A stretch of 64,000 bases of DNA. Source: Stenopsyche tienmushanensis (lineage: Eukaryota; Arthropoda; Insecta; Trichoptera; Stenopsychidae). The stretch is taken from assembly GCA_008973525.1 (NCBI GenBank), contig WACJ01000084.1, forward strand, positions 62,001 to 126,000. Direction: 5' to 3'. The notes under the pieces are model-generated. The model made no database searches. It saw nothing but the letters and a program-made list of their open reading frames with translations, and was not told the origin of the DNA. Shown here piece by piece: positions 23,638-36,016 of the stretch. The position numbers and the translations under genes were made by a program. Positions within the stretch are counted from its first letter, which is position 1; each line of letters opens with the position of its first letter.

Positions 23638-23922
23638 CAGCGGTTCATAAACTTACGTAGTCCGCGGACCTCTTGAGCAAAATTTATTCCGCGGACTTCT
23701 TCCTTCTTGAACCATTTTTTTGGCGGATCCCACCCCAATCTTTAACCGCATCCGAAAAATTTACATCGTTTTTGAAATTTAATTTTTCAAACAAACATTT
23801 CCTAGTCAAATATACAAATAATTCCACAAATATATATTATTGCAAGTATAAATAAATAACAGATCCCTGGTAAAGACCCCACCCCCCGCAAGGGTCCGCG
23901 GACTCCAATTTAAGAACCGCTT
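23638..23922 (-). mobile_element. hAT MITE family A, second reverse copy
   Basis: A 285-bp element starts CAGCGGTTCATAAAC and ends AATTTAAGAACCGCTT. Its interior is the reverse complement of the 5186 copy (TAATTTTTCAAACAAACATT, AATAATTCCACAAATATA). Flanks GTCTACCA (23630-23637) and GTTTAACA (23923-23930) match at 6 of 8 positions, an eroded hAT target duplication. Motifs GTCCGCGGAC remain near both ends. Confidence 0.87.
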
Positions 23923-23930
23923 GTTTAACA

Positions 23931-25010
23931 AATAAGGATAAGGCGACCTAGTATAACACAATATGAAAACGAAGATACGTCTATAGTTACACAATAAATA
24001 AAATAGTATGAAGAATAAATTCGATTAATCATATATTGTTGCAGGACTTTGACACGTATAAAAATATTAATGTTTGCTTCACACAGCATATTAATATGTT
24101 TTTTTGTAAAGTATTATTCGTATTTAAGTGTCAATAATAGCTGAACATAAAAGAAAAAAATACTTATACAGTATTAAAATGATATTTATTAAAAAAACTA
24201 CAGCTTGATTTGTGATTAGAGAATTTATCATGGATTTAAAATAAGATACCAAATGAAGAAGGAAAAACTTTAAAGTGAAAAATCCTACGAACTTTTTGAG
24301 TCATGATTGTGACACATTATGAAGCTAATGATTTATTTATTTTTTTGGAAAAACATCCATCCATAAAAGTTTGTTCAAGTCCAAAATCCGAAAGATTCTC
24401 AATCGTCTGGAATTCAAAACGGGTTAGTTCTACCGCAATTTGAACTGCAGCCAAAGTTAAATGAGCAATTAACACTATTCAAAATACCCAAGACAACCGA
24501 CTAAAATGCCGAAACATCGTCCGGCACAAGATTATATCCAATTTACGCACTAAACTTGCTTATGATTTTTTTCTACTTTGTTTTTCGTTGTGTTCGGCAA
24601 TAAATCACAAACGCCGAAAGACCGGAAGATCAAAGTCAAAATTCGGAGGCAGCATCACATGCAACGGCGTAAATGAAAAAAAAGCTTCAGTATAAAGTCA
24701 CAAGAAACATCTGTCAGAACGGCCAGAAAAAAACTAAAGTATCGAATTACGAAGAAATATACCATAGCAAAAAAATCTACTAATGTGCGCTAAGAAAACA
24801 ATTTAATACATGTCTATATACGTATATGTATATAAGAAAAATGATTGAACTATAGTGATCTTTTGTCTATCGATTAACTTATGATTCGAGTGAAATTTTA
24901 ATGATTACGTTGCAGACTTGCAACGTCACGTTTATTTAGTACTTTATTGTTTCCTCCGTTTTAATTTCAGAGAATTAATTAACTGAAATTTTGAGAGTTT
25001 TCATCATTCG
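23931..25010. other. AT-rich non-coding stretch
   Basis: Nothing supported. Confidence 0.5.
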
Positions 25011-25320
25011 AAGCATTGCGCTTCGGCCCTCGCCGTCTCCAGGGGTTCACAATATCCGTCGCGCTACCTCACGTAGCCCACCACGAGGGGCGTCTCGAGA
25101 CGCTGGGTGCTCCGGGGGCCGGTCGCGCCTCACATCTTAGCCTGAAGGGCCTCGACGAGAAGCGACGGCGCTCTGCTCTTCAGCACCGATGGGGCTCCGC
25201 AGCCCCGAGATGAACTCGCAGCATATGCGACGGAAATTAGTATTTAACCTCCGCAGAGGGGCGATTCTTTATTCTCGACCGCTCATTCGACGACACCGAA
25301 AAGTAGGAATCCTCAAAAAG
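25011..25320. other. GC-rich, CpG-rich island of unknown role
   Basis: An abrupt switch to high GC and CpG content within AT-rich DNA. It carries a 65-codon plus-strand frame (25016-25213) and a small hairpin GGGGCT-CCGC-AGCCCC near 25190-25206. The translated frame has no recognisable domain. It may be an exon, a promoter core or a GC-rich transposon fragment. Confidence 0.35.
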
Positions 25321-26434
25321 AGAGGGAAAAATTAAAGCATGGTAAACTTTTAATGCTCAAATTTATTTACAATTTTGTGATACGGGGACGATCACGAGAC
25401 AGAGGCTTCCAGATGATGAGAACATAGCGCGAAATTAACACATGGCGGCAAATGAGGTTCGTTGCCAACAATTAATATGACCAGTCAGCAAGGCGCCCCT
25501 GAAAGAATAGAGTCCGTTCGTCCTGCAACCCTTAGGATCGGTTGCAAGGTCCGAACAGCATAAAAAACGGCCCACTTACCAAAATATCGATAATTAACGA
25601 CGGAATTATAATTTTAATTCATTTATTTACTTTTATATTATTATAATTACTCAAAAATAATCGCGAATTATTCCCGCGTTACAGAAGAAAGCGCGAAATT
25701 TCAAAGGTTGTCGACCGCCGGGTACGAAGACATTAATTGTCATGATGAAGTGCACCAATTTACCTCTCCGACGTCACCTTGCCGTTTAATTACCAATTAA
25801 AAGCCTTCTTGTGAACGACAAATGAAGATATTAAACACTCCTCCCGAGGAGAGAGTTAGTCATATTCTGGCCATATTTCACAACGCTCGTAAAACTAATA
25901 GAACATTAGTAACAGCTTATCGACACAGCTGATGCAGCAGCGGAAATTTGATTTCACTATTATACATATGATGCTTGGAGTTGTGTCAACGGAAGCTATG
26001 AAGCTTTCAACATCTGATAAGAATGTATACAGGACGGTGGCAATGACATGTGTTAAGGCTTGGATATAACCATAAGATTTCGCTTAAAGACTATATTTCT
26101 AGATCCATTGTTGAATGAGGCTAATAAAAATGTGAACTGAGCACTGAAGCAATCTTAGTATTTTTATAAATAAGAAGACAAAAAATGATACAATTATGCT
26201 AATCAAAATAAATTATGATATATACAGAGTAGAAATGCCAATTCAATGTTCGATGAGGCCGACTGCAGTAAGCCTAATGATGTCGATTTGTGCCAAAATA
26301 TCAAGAAAAGATAGCTTCGAGCTACTGTGTTTGGATTCGTCAACATTTTTCAGCTGCCAATATAATGGCAGTGTTTCAACATGAGTTGCCTTGGTTGCAA
26401 AAAAAAAACACCCTCCCTTCAAGTCCTTTTAACG
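25321..26434. other. Non-coding stretch
   Basis: No gene supported. An imperfect hairpin around GCAACC-cttaggatc-GGTTGC lies near 25536-25556, and homeodomain-like AATTACCAATTAAA at about 25788. Neither is diagnostic. Confidence 0.4.
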
Positions 26435-26740
26435 CCGATTGATGACAAAGGATGAAAAATAGATTGCTAGACAACCCAAACAAACCGCATTAACCACTTC
26501 GAAAAAAGGTTATTCTTTGTGTTTGACGGAGAATAAAAAGGTATTGTCTACTGTGAGATTCTGGAATGTCACCAAATAATTAGAAAAGGACACTATTATG
26601 AACGATCAACAAAATTAAGGACTACCCTTGAAAATTAGACATCGGTGAACAAAAAAGGGATTCTTTCAATGCGGCAAGAAGCGACCACATGTGGCGATGA
26701 TGAAACACCACAAGCTAAAATCACGGTATGGTGGATTAGT
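26435..26740 (+). pseudogene. mariner transposase relic 2
   Basis: In shifting frames the plus strand gives, in mariner order: NPNKPH then KKVILCV (about 26475-26525, matching the KKVMLCVWWD segment with the second catalytic aspartate region), KGIVYCEIL at 26537-26563 (matching KGIVYYELL), and KKRPHVAMMKHHKL near 26676 (matching DNARPHVA with the downstream KL). The catalytic aspartate of the DNARPHVA motif has been replaced. At least two frameshifts are present. It covers the middle third of a transposase; ends were not found. Confidence 0.75.
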
Positions 26741-29080
26741 TCTTAGGCTCTCGTTATAAAGTTAAGAATTTAAATTCAAATTGTAAATTCTGGTTTCTTA
26801 GTTTTGAAAAAGTAATTGTCTTAAATTATCCCCTAATAATGGGAAAATCTCCTACTTTGATAACAGATATGGCGCAACATTTTCAAGCATTCGCCACATT
26901 ATCCATTTGTTGCTCCATCTGACTATCGTTCGTTCGACTCAATTAATTAAGTAATCGATATTTTTCCTAAACAATAGATAGAAAATATAATAGATTAAAT
27001 TTAATTTTATACCTCTTTAAACAAACGAAAAGAGCAACTTAATTATTTAATTATTGACCTGCCCTAGAAGAATAGTTTCGTTAATATCTTACAAAATAAA
27101 TAGCCCAATAGCTATAATGTAAAAAAGCCGATGGATTAAGCAAGTTAAATGAATAAATTGATTGCGCTAAACCTGTTGGCATGTGTGAACACATCTATTG
27201 AGTAAAATCATTCCCAATTTTAAATATCAATAGGTTGACATATTAATAATATTTGTTACACATTTTACGCGGAAAAACATTTAAAGTATTTTGCATATAA
27301 AAGACTCAATGGACAAAAAAGTCCATTCGCCAAAATACAAAAGAAACGCGGACGCAAAAACTCGTTGTACTCATTTTGTTCTGCTATTCAGGTTCTATGT
27401 ATACAAAAACTTCAGGGTAATTGATCCCGAATCCCTCCTTTGAAAACTGTATCTGTAACAAATGCACCTAAATCAAGACCAGTGTACCTGTCCCGCGAAC
27501 GTTTAAGCCAATGCAGAGATCAACAACCGTTCGAAAAAGAGTACCTCGTGGTAAATGGTCGCAAACGAGGGTCAAGTTATGTGTCGACCATAACAACGAC
27601 GAACCCAAAGTGTCGTGTAAGTGCGTTATTTTGAAAAACGCACGATTCTATCGAAACTCTATGAACTGCAATAAAAAAGCAATGAAGCGATAAGGAAGCC
27701 TTTGAAGCGGTGATATTAAGAGATAAAGTGCGTTAGTTAGCGGCCGGTATTTATGTAGAAAATGATAAGTTTTGATCGTTATTGCCGAACGCTACCTTCC
27801 GTCGTCCAACAGTCATTGAAGTTGAATGAAGACAGAGCAACAATTGAAAGTACATATAATTATGCAAAGAGGGGGAGAAAGATTTCGCTTTTTGCTAGCA
27901 ACAAATATTGACGATAACGAGATGGATCTCGCAGGTGACGAGAAGAAGGTTGGCAGTCTCTGTATTAGACAACAAAGGCCGCTGAGAGAAAGTGGGCAGG
28001 GCCGGAGGGGCGAGTGGTAGAGCGAGACGAGCTGGCAAGGTGATGTGCCGCTTCTACCTGCGGCCTCCACTAATAGCTAAGTGGCTTTGCTCAAATATGG
28101 ATTACACCTCAACACTACTGCGACTCTTTATTTGGTAGATATCATTCCGGGCTATCCGATAGCGGTAGAATATGAGGAAACCGACTTTACCACTTCCGCC
28201 AGCGCGACACTTCACCAGCTAACGCTTCGTTCAATACTTCCACATTCTCAAGAAGCAGAATGAAAGATAATTTAAAAAAAATTAAAAACTCATACACTAG
28301 TAATGTGAACTCCTCAATAGATACCAAGAGAGACAATTTTTTTTTCTTACCCATGTGAGCAAAACAACTTTGCTTAGACGCATCAGGATCATATTTTCAC
28401 AACACATTAAACAGTATATATCTTGAAGATTCATAAAAATATATTGCAGTCTATTATTTTTTGTTAATGTCTCCTCTTTTGAAATACCAAAAACTCATCG
28501 CTGCATTAGCATTCAGCAGTCCGTTCAGATATTATAGCCTATTCTTAACACTAAACTTACCTAATTCTATCTGTCAAATTGACAGATGAAGAAAAACACG
28601 TGGTTTCTGGCAAACTATTTAATTTTAAAATAAATTTGGATATTTCGATCAAATCAATAACTACATGTAATTCAATAAACACACGAAATATGAAGTAAAT
28701 ATAGTAATAAAAAAAACATGTTTATAACTGAACGTAGTGTTTTTTATAGGAAGATAGAAATTGGTTATTGTTTTCATTCTGTTTAAATTTCATGATGTTT
28801 TAAATGCATTCGTAAAAAAAATATACATATGTGCAAGGCATAAATTATATGAATAAAGCCTCCAGATGTGTCATCATCCCCTGGCCTAAACCAGGGATGA
28901 ATCCTAGCAGCAACTTGGAAATACTTTTAATATTTTTTAAGTATTTCATTTTAACATCTAAAATCTAATTCCAAACTAGCTGATACCAGGCGCATTGCTC
29001 CCACTCAAGTAATAATTCTAAGAATATTGTTTAAAATTTGAAAGAATTATCTTGTTTAATTAGGAATGATAGAAATAATG
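26741..29080. other. Non-coding stretch with a GC-richer patch
   Basis: No confirmed gene. The part from about 27440 to 28263 is less AT-rich and holds several short frames. One (to about 27618) ends at a canonical GTAAGT donor-like sequence and follows a CTTCAG acceptor-like sequence near 27415, so a small exon is conceivable but unsupported by any recognisable protein. A short palindrome TCTGTCAAATTGACAGA lies near 28570-28586. Confidence 0.3.
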
Positions 29081-29109
29081 AAATTTATAAATGTTATTTA
29101 TTCTATTTT

Positions 29110-29405
29110 GTTGGTTTTATTATAAATATGAACAAACATTAATTTTTATATATAAGATCTACTGTAAGTTAATTGTACAATACCTATATTATTTGAGAAA
29201 GTTTTATCGTAATCGAATGAACGGTATGGCAGCGCATAAAATACGAACAAACAAATTTTTATTTTTGTATATTAGACTATGCCTATGTTATTCGCGCAAT
29301 CCTTAGCAATAAGTGGACGAAGTTTTATCGCAATTTGATGAACGATATGGCAGCGCATTACATACGAACAAACAGAGATTAGTTCTTATATATTAGATTT
29401 ATATG
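29110..29405 (+). repeat. Tandem array of about 118-bp LINE-tail-like units
   Basis: The motif GAACAAAC recurs at 29130, 29245 and 29366, a spacing of 115 and 121 bases. The last two units share AAGTTTTATCG-AAT-GATGAAC, GGTATGGCAGCGCAT and TA-ATACGAACAAACA, and all three end in a TATATATTAGAT-like string. Such ACGAACAAACA tails with TATAT ends resemble 3' ends of insect non-LTR retrotransposons. Either tandem insertion of truncated copies or local duplication of one tail would explain the array. Confidence 0.65.
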
Positions 29406-32062
29406 GCTATTGGGCATATATTGTGTAAATATATACGTAAACGTCTAGATTGTTATTTCCCTGTGAAAACGTATGAATCTAAGGATTTTCATAAATGTAT
29501 CACCTCGGCAACAAAGTTAAGCCCCATTTATAGTAAAAAAATACATCCTATTTTTAACGCGATATACATTTCGGCAAATTTCATTTTCACTATATGAAAA
29601 TTTCTCAATCCTCTTCACTTTCAGATTCAGGAATCTCAATTTTATTCTCGCTTCAACACAGATCGACTTCGTTGTCTTCGAAACTTGTATCAGAACAGTA
29701 TCGAGGCGGTATATTGATATTTGATTCAACATATTGCAAAGAAGATTTTCGTGGAATAATTTTCTTTATTATTTTTTAGATTCTGGTTAGTTTTACATTT
29801 GTAATTGGTTTATTATGTTGAAGTATAAAATTAGAAATAAATATACATCATATGTAATTTCTAAATTACAAAAGCTGAGACACATACAGTTGAGTATATA
29901 TTCATATTATTCTATAAATCAGCAAAAAATATTAAGAAATAATAGTAAGGGTTTCGTATATTTTTATGTCAAATTGAGAGGTGCGGTTAGCCTAGTGTTA
30001 AGGATCAAATGGTTTCTGATATTATGAAATATATAATATGATCGTATGAACAAACGAAGTATTCAAAATACTAAAAATTCTTCGTGTTTTCACACAAAAC
30101 ATTGGCGTACGTGAGCATATTTATGCGATGATTGAATATTTTGCCTAAAAATATTCCCAAAGTGACGGCACAAAGAAAACAGTTTCTTTACTGATTCCAA
30201 CAAAATCTTCTGTGGAGATCAAAATTATTTGTAATGAAGGGTATATGTCTGTAAAAAATATTATTAGCATATAATCACTTTAAATCATTTTCAACGTGTA
30301 ATTAACGCCAGCCAGCTTTCTGTTTGAAAATTGACAGCTGTCAGTATCATGGACGTGGAAAAGGTTAAGAGAACAGGCTTGTTAAAAGCGAATAATTTAA
30401 TCTAAAGTATTCGAAGATGATAAAAGTATAGTATGGGAACTATTTCGATATATATATATATATATATTAAGAAAAAAATATTATCGTTGATCATCTTGAA
30501 ATAATGTAGATAAAGTGGTCGATGTATCAAATGCTATTTTGGGGTTGATTCATATAAACACACACGCTGGTACTCGTTTAAAATTGATAAAAATTCCTAT
30601 GCGAGGAATTTAATAACATTTTTATTTTCAGCTTCGAAGATATGAATACGAATTTTTTCCTATATGTTTCATTCCACAAATTCCTCAAAAAGATGTACGT
30701 CCAACCCGATGAAAATTCGTCCAACAGGGATGAAGCAATTATATTCGGCGTCATAAAATCGAACTGGTATACCAGAGCATAATTGATATCGAATCGTAAT
30801 CTTATTGTCGCGTTATTATAAATCGGGGATCACGCGAGATTCGACTTACGGGGTGGTAGAGTGGGTGGTGTCTCGTGACATAAATGAGGGTCGAAGAAAA
30901 GCTCAAAAACAACACATTTACATAGCCGTTCGGCAAAAATAGCGACATGAACAACGCACGGACCTTTTAATGCGATTTCATGGCTCGTGCTAACATATCA
31001 ATAAAATATGATTAACAAGCGCAATAAAAAATTACGCCGAACCATTTTTCATCGCCAACGTCCATTGTTTCGCTAACGATCTCTGGTTCTATGTAGCGTA
31101 CATTTTTTCATGAAGTTCCACACACAATACAGCCTAATTTAAGCAGCTTCTTATCCGCATGTCCAACAAGGTCGCTCTGAGAGCATGTCTGATAAATAAA
31201 TAGCACGTGAAGCGTGTCTTGCACAAGCTCCTAACAAATGGTACAAGGCCTCTCCCGACTCATATTCCAATCAAAAAACTCTATTTTCGATGTGGTTTTT
31301 GTCTCGCTATTGTCCGGTGGCCGACGTACAATATGTAAAACGGGTCTGCGTGAAACGTCTTACGAAATGTTAAATGATTCAGCGCTATTATCGTGCAGCG
31401 CACTCTTTGTGCACGGTGATTGATGAGCATGCATTTGGACATGCACGCTTAATAGGCCCCACCGAATAACCCTTCTAGAATGCATAAATCTTCAAATAGG
31501 AAGTGTGCACAAAGAGTGTCCGGATCCGTTATCTAAAGGCTTAGAATCATTAAGCACATAGTTAAACGTGAGTGGTACAAAATGAGCTTCATCAGCAGCA
31601 CGTTGTAGCTGATTCGACTTCGATAAGGGATTAGAACGGATATTTCTAAAAATTGCATTCACTTTAATTTGCTTCCAATCGTATACATTTCAAGGCTCGA
31701 GAATCCATGGAAATCGTGTCTATTATTTGCATTATTATTGAAAATAAATATTTTTGGCATACACCCTAATGCCTGGTTTTTCATTTCCTTTCCTTGCATG
31801 AAGATTCCTGTTAAAATTTATTTTGTAAACTAGTGTATTAAAATTTCAATAATAAAGTCATCGGACGAATTCAATCAATCGGAGATGATTCTGGGATCAA
31901 ATAATATGCAATTGAATATATCAACATCATCTGCAGGCGGAGTAGTATTCCCCGTATTTCGAATTAATTAAACGATTCGCTATTTTTTTGACGTTGATCC
32001 CTTAAAGAAGCAAGACACAATGTTGTGTCCAAATTCCAGTGACGTATAAAGAGCATTCTTAT
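29406..32062. other. AT-rich non-coding stretch
   Basis: No gene supported. A TA microsatellite lies at about 30448-30468. At about 29980-30010, GGTTAGCCTAGTGTTAAGG looks like a pol III A box, but no B box follows at the right distance. Confidence 0.45.
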
Positions 32063-32275
32063 ACAAAAAGAGCACGTCTTGCACGTTGAGTTTGGAGAGA
32101 AACAGAGACGGAGAGAGTATCTTGCATACATCGTTCGATTGTATAGACACGGTTAACCCAAATTTATCGACTAATAATAATATGTGAATGATATAATGAA
32201 TCGATTTCAAGTATATTTCAAGTGTATTGTTTGTTTACTTGAAGAAATTACCGAATATTGTGTGCTATCAACAGT
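32063..32275 (+). repeat. Diverged core of the TTAA-flanked MITE (copy C)
   Basis: This segment is recognisably related to the copies at 39326 and 48135. Shared strings include AAAAGAGCAC, CAGAGACGGAGAGAG, GATTGTATAGA, CCAAATTTATCGACT, CGATTTCAAGT and CCGAATATTGTGTGCTATC. Both ends are lost or too diverged, although a GGTTAA occurs at 32366-32371. The divergence implies it is the oldest copy. Confidence 0.7.
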
Positions 32276-33928
32276 GTTTATATATTCATGTACAAGCTTC
32301 ATACACGCTGTAACGAAGATTACATTAACTTTTAGTTTTATTTATGAACGTTCGCCCAGCTAAATGGTTAACCAGGCAAACGTATCAAATAACAACCATC
32401 TCAATAGGGAATTCGAGTGATTATAAAGACTTAGCAGTTTTCCTTACAAAATAGTGAAAAACTCCTCAAGATGACAAAGTAGCTTTTACTGTAAAATGCG
32501 ACTTCCTGAAGTACAAGTACATGAGTGACTCGTAATGGTGTACGGAAAAGGGGGAGGCTTTCTATTTTAGAATTGCATTTTTCCATTTCCAATTCGAGTT
32601 CAAAACAATATATAAGGTGATGGAAAAAAGTGATTGTCGTCGCAAATTCACGATCGCTCAGTGGATGTTTCCTGATCTTATTGCACTTGTCGTACTCCAT
32701 GAGGGCCTCTATGGGTTTTGTATTGGTTTTGTTTAAGTTGGATGAAATTGTCTGTTTGAAGAAAGAAAATTTGCACTAGAAGACACAGGCATGATCCTAA
32801 CGCGATTGCCCAAGAAGACGCTGAACGCGATAAGTTTTTTCTATTGAGCATTAATTAAAGCGCAGACAAAAGATGATTAAAAAAAACACAAGTTTGAAAT
32901 ATGATAATAAAGTATGCATACTAGATAATTGTCCATAAACTGACTGATTACACTATATGTATAAAGCGAATTCAATTGAAGAGGTGAATTTATTGTGTTA
33001 CGTCAATATTTTAGTTTAGGAATAAATATATACCGATCCACTAGTGAATGGCAATGAAATGGTTTCAATTAAATAAAGAACCCAGTTATCATCTGACAAA
33101 TTTCTCATCACTCGTTTATTAAGGAATAAATTGAATTTTTCATAGACAATGAACAATTGACGCGAAATTATGAAAAAAAGGGTTGAAAAGCCAAATTAAT
33201 CATATATTCCATTCTATCTTTGCGAAATTGATTTTATCAAATCTGTATACATACATTGACTCCATATGTTCGATCGACAAAAAAATATAATGTCGCAAAT
33301 GGACATTGTTTAAGCTCGAATGTTAATAAAATATAGGGATATTCTTGAACAAAGTGCACCCTGTCGGAACAGCACGAATGAAGAGTGGATGATAACGGTC
33401 AACGAAAGCAGCTGCCGGGACGAAATTAATTCGGACACGGCAGATGATAAACACACAAAGGCGTAGCTGCATCTTAACAGTATAATGAAGTTTCACTCAG
33501 CAAAAGGGTTATATGACTCGGCAGTTACGGCCGTAATAAAACTTTGGACATTGCCCGACGATAATGGGTCTTGGGCGAGAACAGCGCAGGTTCCAATTCG
33601 GCGCGACGGGACTCCACATTTACGGGCTGTATACGGTTTGGACCGGTTAAGATCGTTTCCTTGTTTCGCTAAGTGGGTGTGGTTGGAATTAATGTATAAT
33701 ATATATTAGCTACATAACATGATATTAACGGATGCACTAGCAACAGGCAAAAAGTGGATCTGGGATGAGATGAGGTTTTTAGATGCCACAGTTGAAAGGA
33801 TGATCGATATAAATGGGTATCATAATGTCGTAAAAAATGACAGCGTGTAGGGATCGATTTCAAAAACTAAAACAGATATTCTGAAAATTGAAAATTTGAT
33901 AATTACATGACAATCGATTAGATAGATC
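32276..33928. other. Non-coding stretch
   Basis: Nothing supported. The 74-codon frame at 33485-33709 has no recognisable similarity. Confidence 0.5.
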
Positions 33929-34199
33929 TTAACACATTAAGTACAGGAAACGTATTAATATTTTCTATGCCGACTGATGTTTACGTTCGAGAAACATATT
34001 TTATAAATTATACCTTTATTTTACTATAGTGTATTTACTACACTGAGTTGAGTTGTAGTAAAGTTATAATAATAGGAATTTTTACAATATTACTACATTG
34101 AATCTCGATATACTATCTATATTGACATAAATATATTATCGAATATCGATATGAAATATATGGCGTACTAAATACGTAGCATCGTAAGAGAAAGGTTAA
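33929..34199. mobile_element. Possible TTAA-flanked piggyBac-like MITE
   Basis: TTAACACATTAAGTACAGG at the left and GAGAAAGGTTAA at the right bracket 271 bp of AT-rich, open-frame-free DNA. The TTAA flanks fit piggyBac-type insertion, but the terminal inverted repeat match is weak, and TTAA is common in this composition. A similar right end (GTAGGGAAAGGTTAA) occurs at 36194-36208. Confidence 0.25.
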
Positions 34200-35725
34200 A
34201 AACGAAACATCTTAATTTATATTACGGCAAATTGAACAATAGCCATACATCTATTTGTTAGGTGATAAATATAGTACATAATATAATGAGACCTTGCCAT
34301 ATTTTGACTTAATAATATTCTAATCTCAGATAAGACTCAATCTCAACAAATCGATATTTAATGAATTTTATCAATAACAGCTGTTCCCAATCGATAAGAT
34401 CTCATTCTGCAACGATTTCAATTAGTATATCTATTTATATGGATAGATCCGAGCTCTACTTGAAAACCTAAGTATCAGTTCACGTTAATTTCATTTGAAA
34501 CAGCAACAGTCTTTGAATTGTGTCATAAAAGCAACGACGTATGAATGAAACTATTATAAATTATAGCTTCGACTTAAAATTTATCATAATTTCCCACGAT
34601 CAAGCGCAATATATAGGTTTACGAGCTCTTGTTTACTAATTACCGAACAACTTATTAACTATAGTAGTGTGCCAGCGACGATAATCAAATTTGATGTTCC
34701 GTTAATAAATTTGCTCCGTAAAATACAAAATGCTTCAAATTCGCACAAAAGAAGAATGGACGACGGACATATAGTGAGATTTAGGTCCGAATGAATGAAT
34801 CGGCGGGCAAGTGCTTTGCAGAGCCAGTTTGGCAATTACTTGCGATTTATGATTCGTTTATGTCATTCGATCCGTCCCGCAGTTAGATTTATGATCGACT
34901 ACGTCACAAAGGCTCATAAATATAAGGAGTGACATTTGAAGACCATTAATTGGATCCCGTTTCCTATTTGTGTTGTTTTCCTCCCCCAGTAACGACGCAG
35001 AGAGGAGACAAAGCGAGGAAAATACAAGGATGAAAATTGAAAATTTAAGTCGCGGGTACGTTTTCAATTCAAACGTATGAATCCGTTATTCGTCTTCGAT
35101 ATGATCTAATTGTAAGAATTGTGTACAGGTCACGGTCGCCGATACAGGAACAGTTGAACTTAGCCTTCACCTTTTCCTGTTTGGTCCATCTGCAGTAATA
35201 AATCTTCGAGCCGCAATCCCAATATTTTTCCATCTGCCTTCCACGAGAATCAGAAATTTAGCATTTGGTTACCGAAATATGAACCGAAAGAGATTAAATG
35301 ATTGGGAGCAAAAAATGAGGATGCCTGCTAAGGATTTCGCGCTTTTTTCAAAAGAAGGAAGTCCAAAACTGACAATTACTAATGTTAAGGAAATTGATAT
35401 TCATAAAGAAAATTAATATAATCACAGTAGAAGCTAAATTTTTATTCCTACATTCACGAATTTCAAATAATCATTTTATAGTAATCAGAATAAAGGAGGA
35501 AAGGGAAAGTCATTTTACATTTGAAAAGATTAAAGATTTAAATTCGACGGGATAAATACAATCATCATCCTTGAAAATAGATAAAATAGCGACTAGTTCT
35601 ACATTAGATTGTTTGTGCCTTTAATGAATATGAAGTCTTAAATATTGGCCTAATTGATACTCAAAAAAATGGAAAATAAAAAGATTAATTCTTAAACATT
35701 GATAAGAAGAAAAATAATCAGATGC
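34200..35725. other. Non-coding stretch
   Basis: Nothing supported. Confidence 0.5.
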
Positions 35726-36016
35726 TCATTTACTTTTTGAACCAACATTGTAAGGGTCTATCCTCCGATCTAGGGAATCCAATCCCAAGCCAAAATTTCG
35801 ATCCCGGGAAATATGCCCGAAGTAGCATTGAACATCGAGTGTTTCGTCATTTAGTCTGGATCTGATTTTGGTAGCCAGGCAACCTACTGCTGAAAATGCA
35901 CGCTCAGCCTCCGCATTAGTTCGAGTTGATGACCGCGTGAGCCCCCATTTTCGTATAATACCATCAATGTGACTGATAAAATTCCTATCTGCTGAGACAC
36001 GTACCAAAACTCGCAT
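35726..36016 (-). pseudogene. hAT transposase C-terminal dimerisation domain
   Basis: A 96-codon open frame whose central part reads TNAEAERAFSAVGCLATKIR followed by SRLNDETLDVQCYF. This is the conserved C-terminal hAT dimerisation motif (S-a-aERaFSaaG, then T--RsrL-detL). No other transposase part (zinc finger, RNase H-like catalytic segments) was seen upstream on the minus strand, so it is an isolated tail. The frame is still uninterrupted across the whole domain, unlike every other transposase relic in the window. This could mean a relatively recent fragment or an exon; no splice sites were assigned. Confidence 0.8.

Noticed and set aside
25536..25556. Possible microRNA-type hairpin
   Set aside because: The stem is short and imperfect and matches no microRNA I can recall.
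27415..27634. Possible small exon between CTTCAG and GTAAGT
   Set aside because: Splice-like strings are common, the frame has no ATG and no recognisable protein; kept only as a remark.
29980..30030. Possible third SINE or tRNA head (GGTTAGCCTAGTGTTAAGG)
   Set aside because: A-box-like only; no B box at the expected distance and no alignment with the SINE body.
30448..30468. TA dinucleotide run
   Set aside because: A simple microsatellite with no evidence of function.
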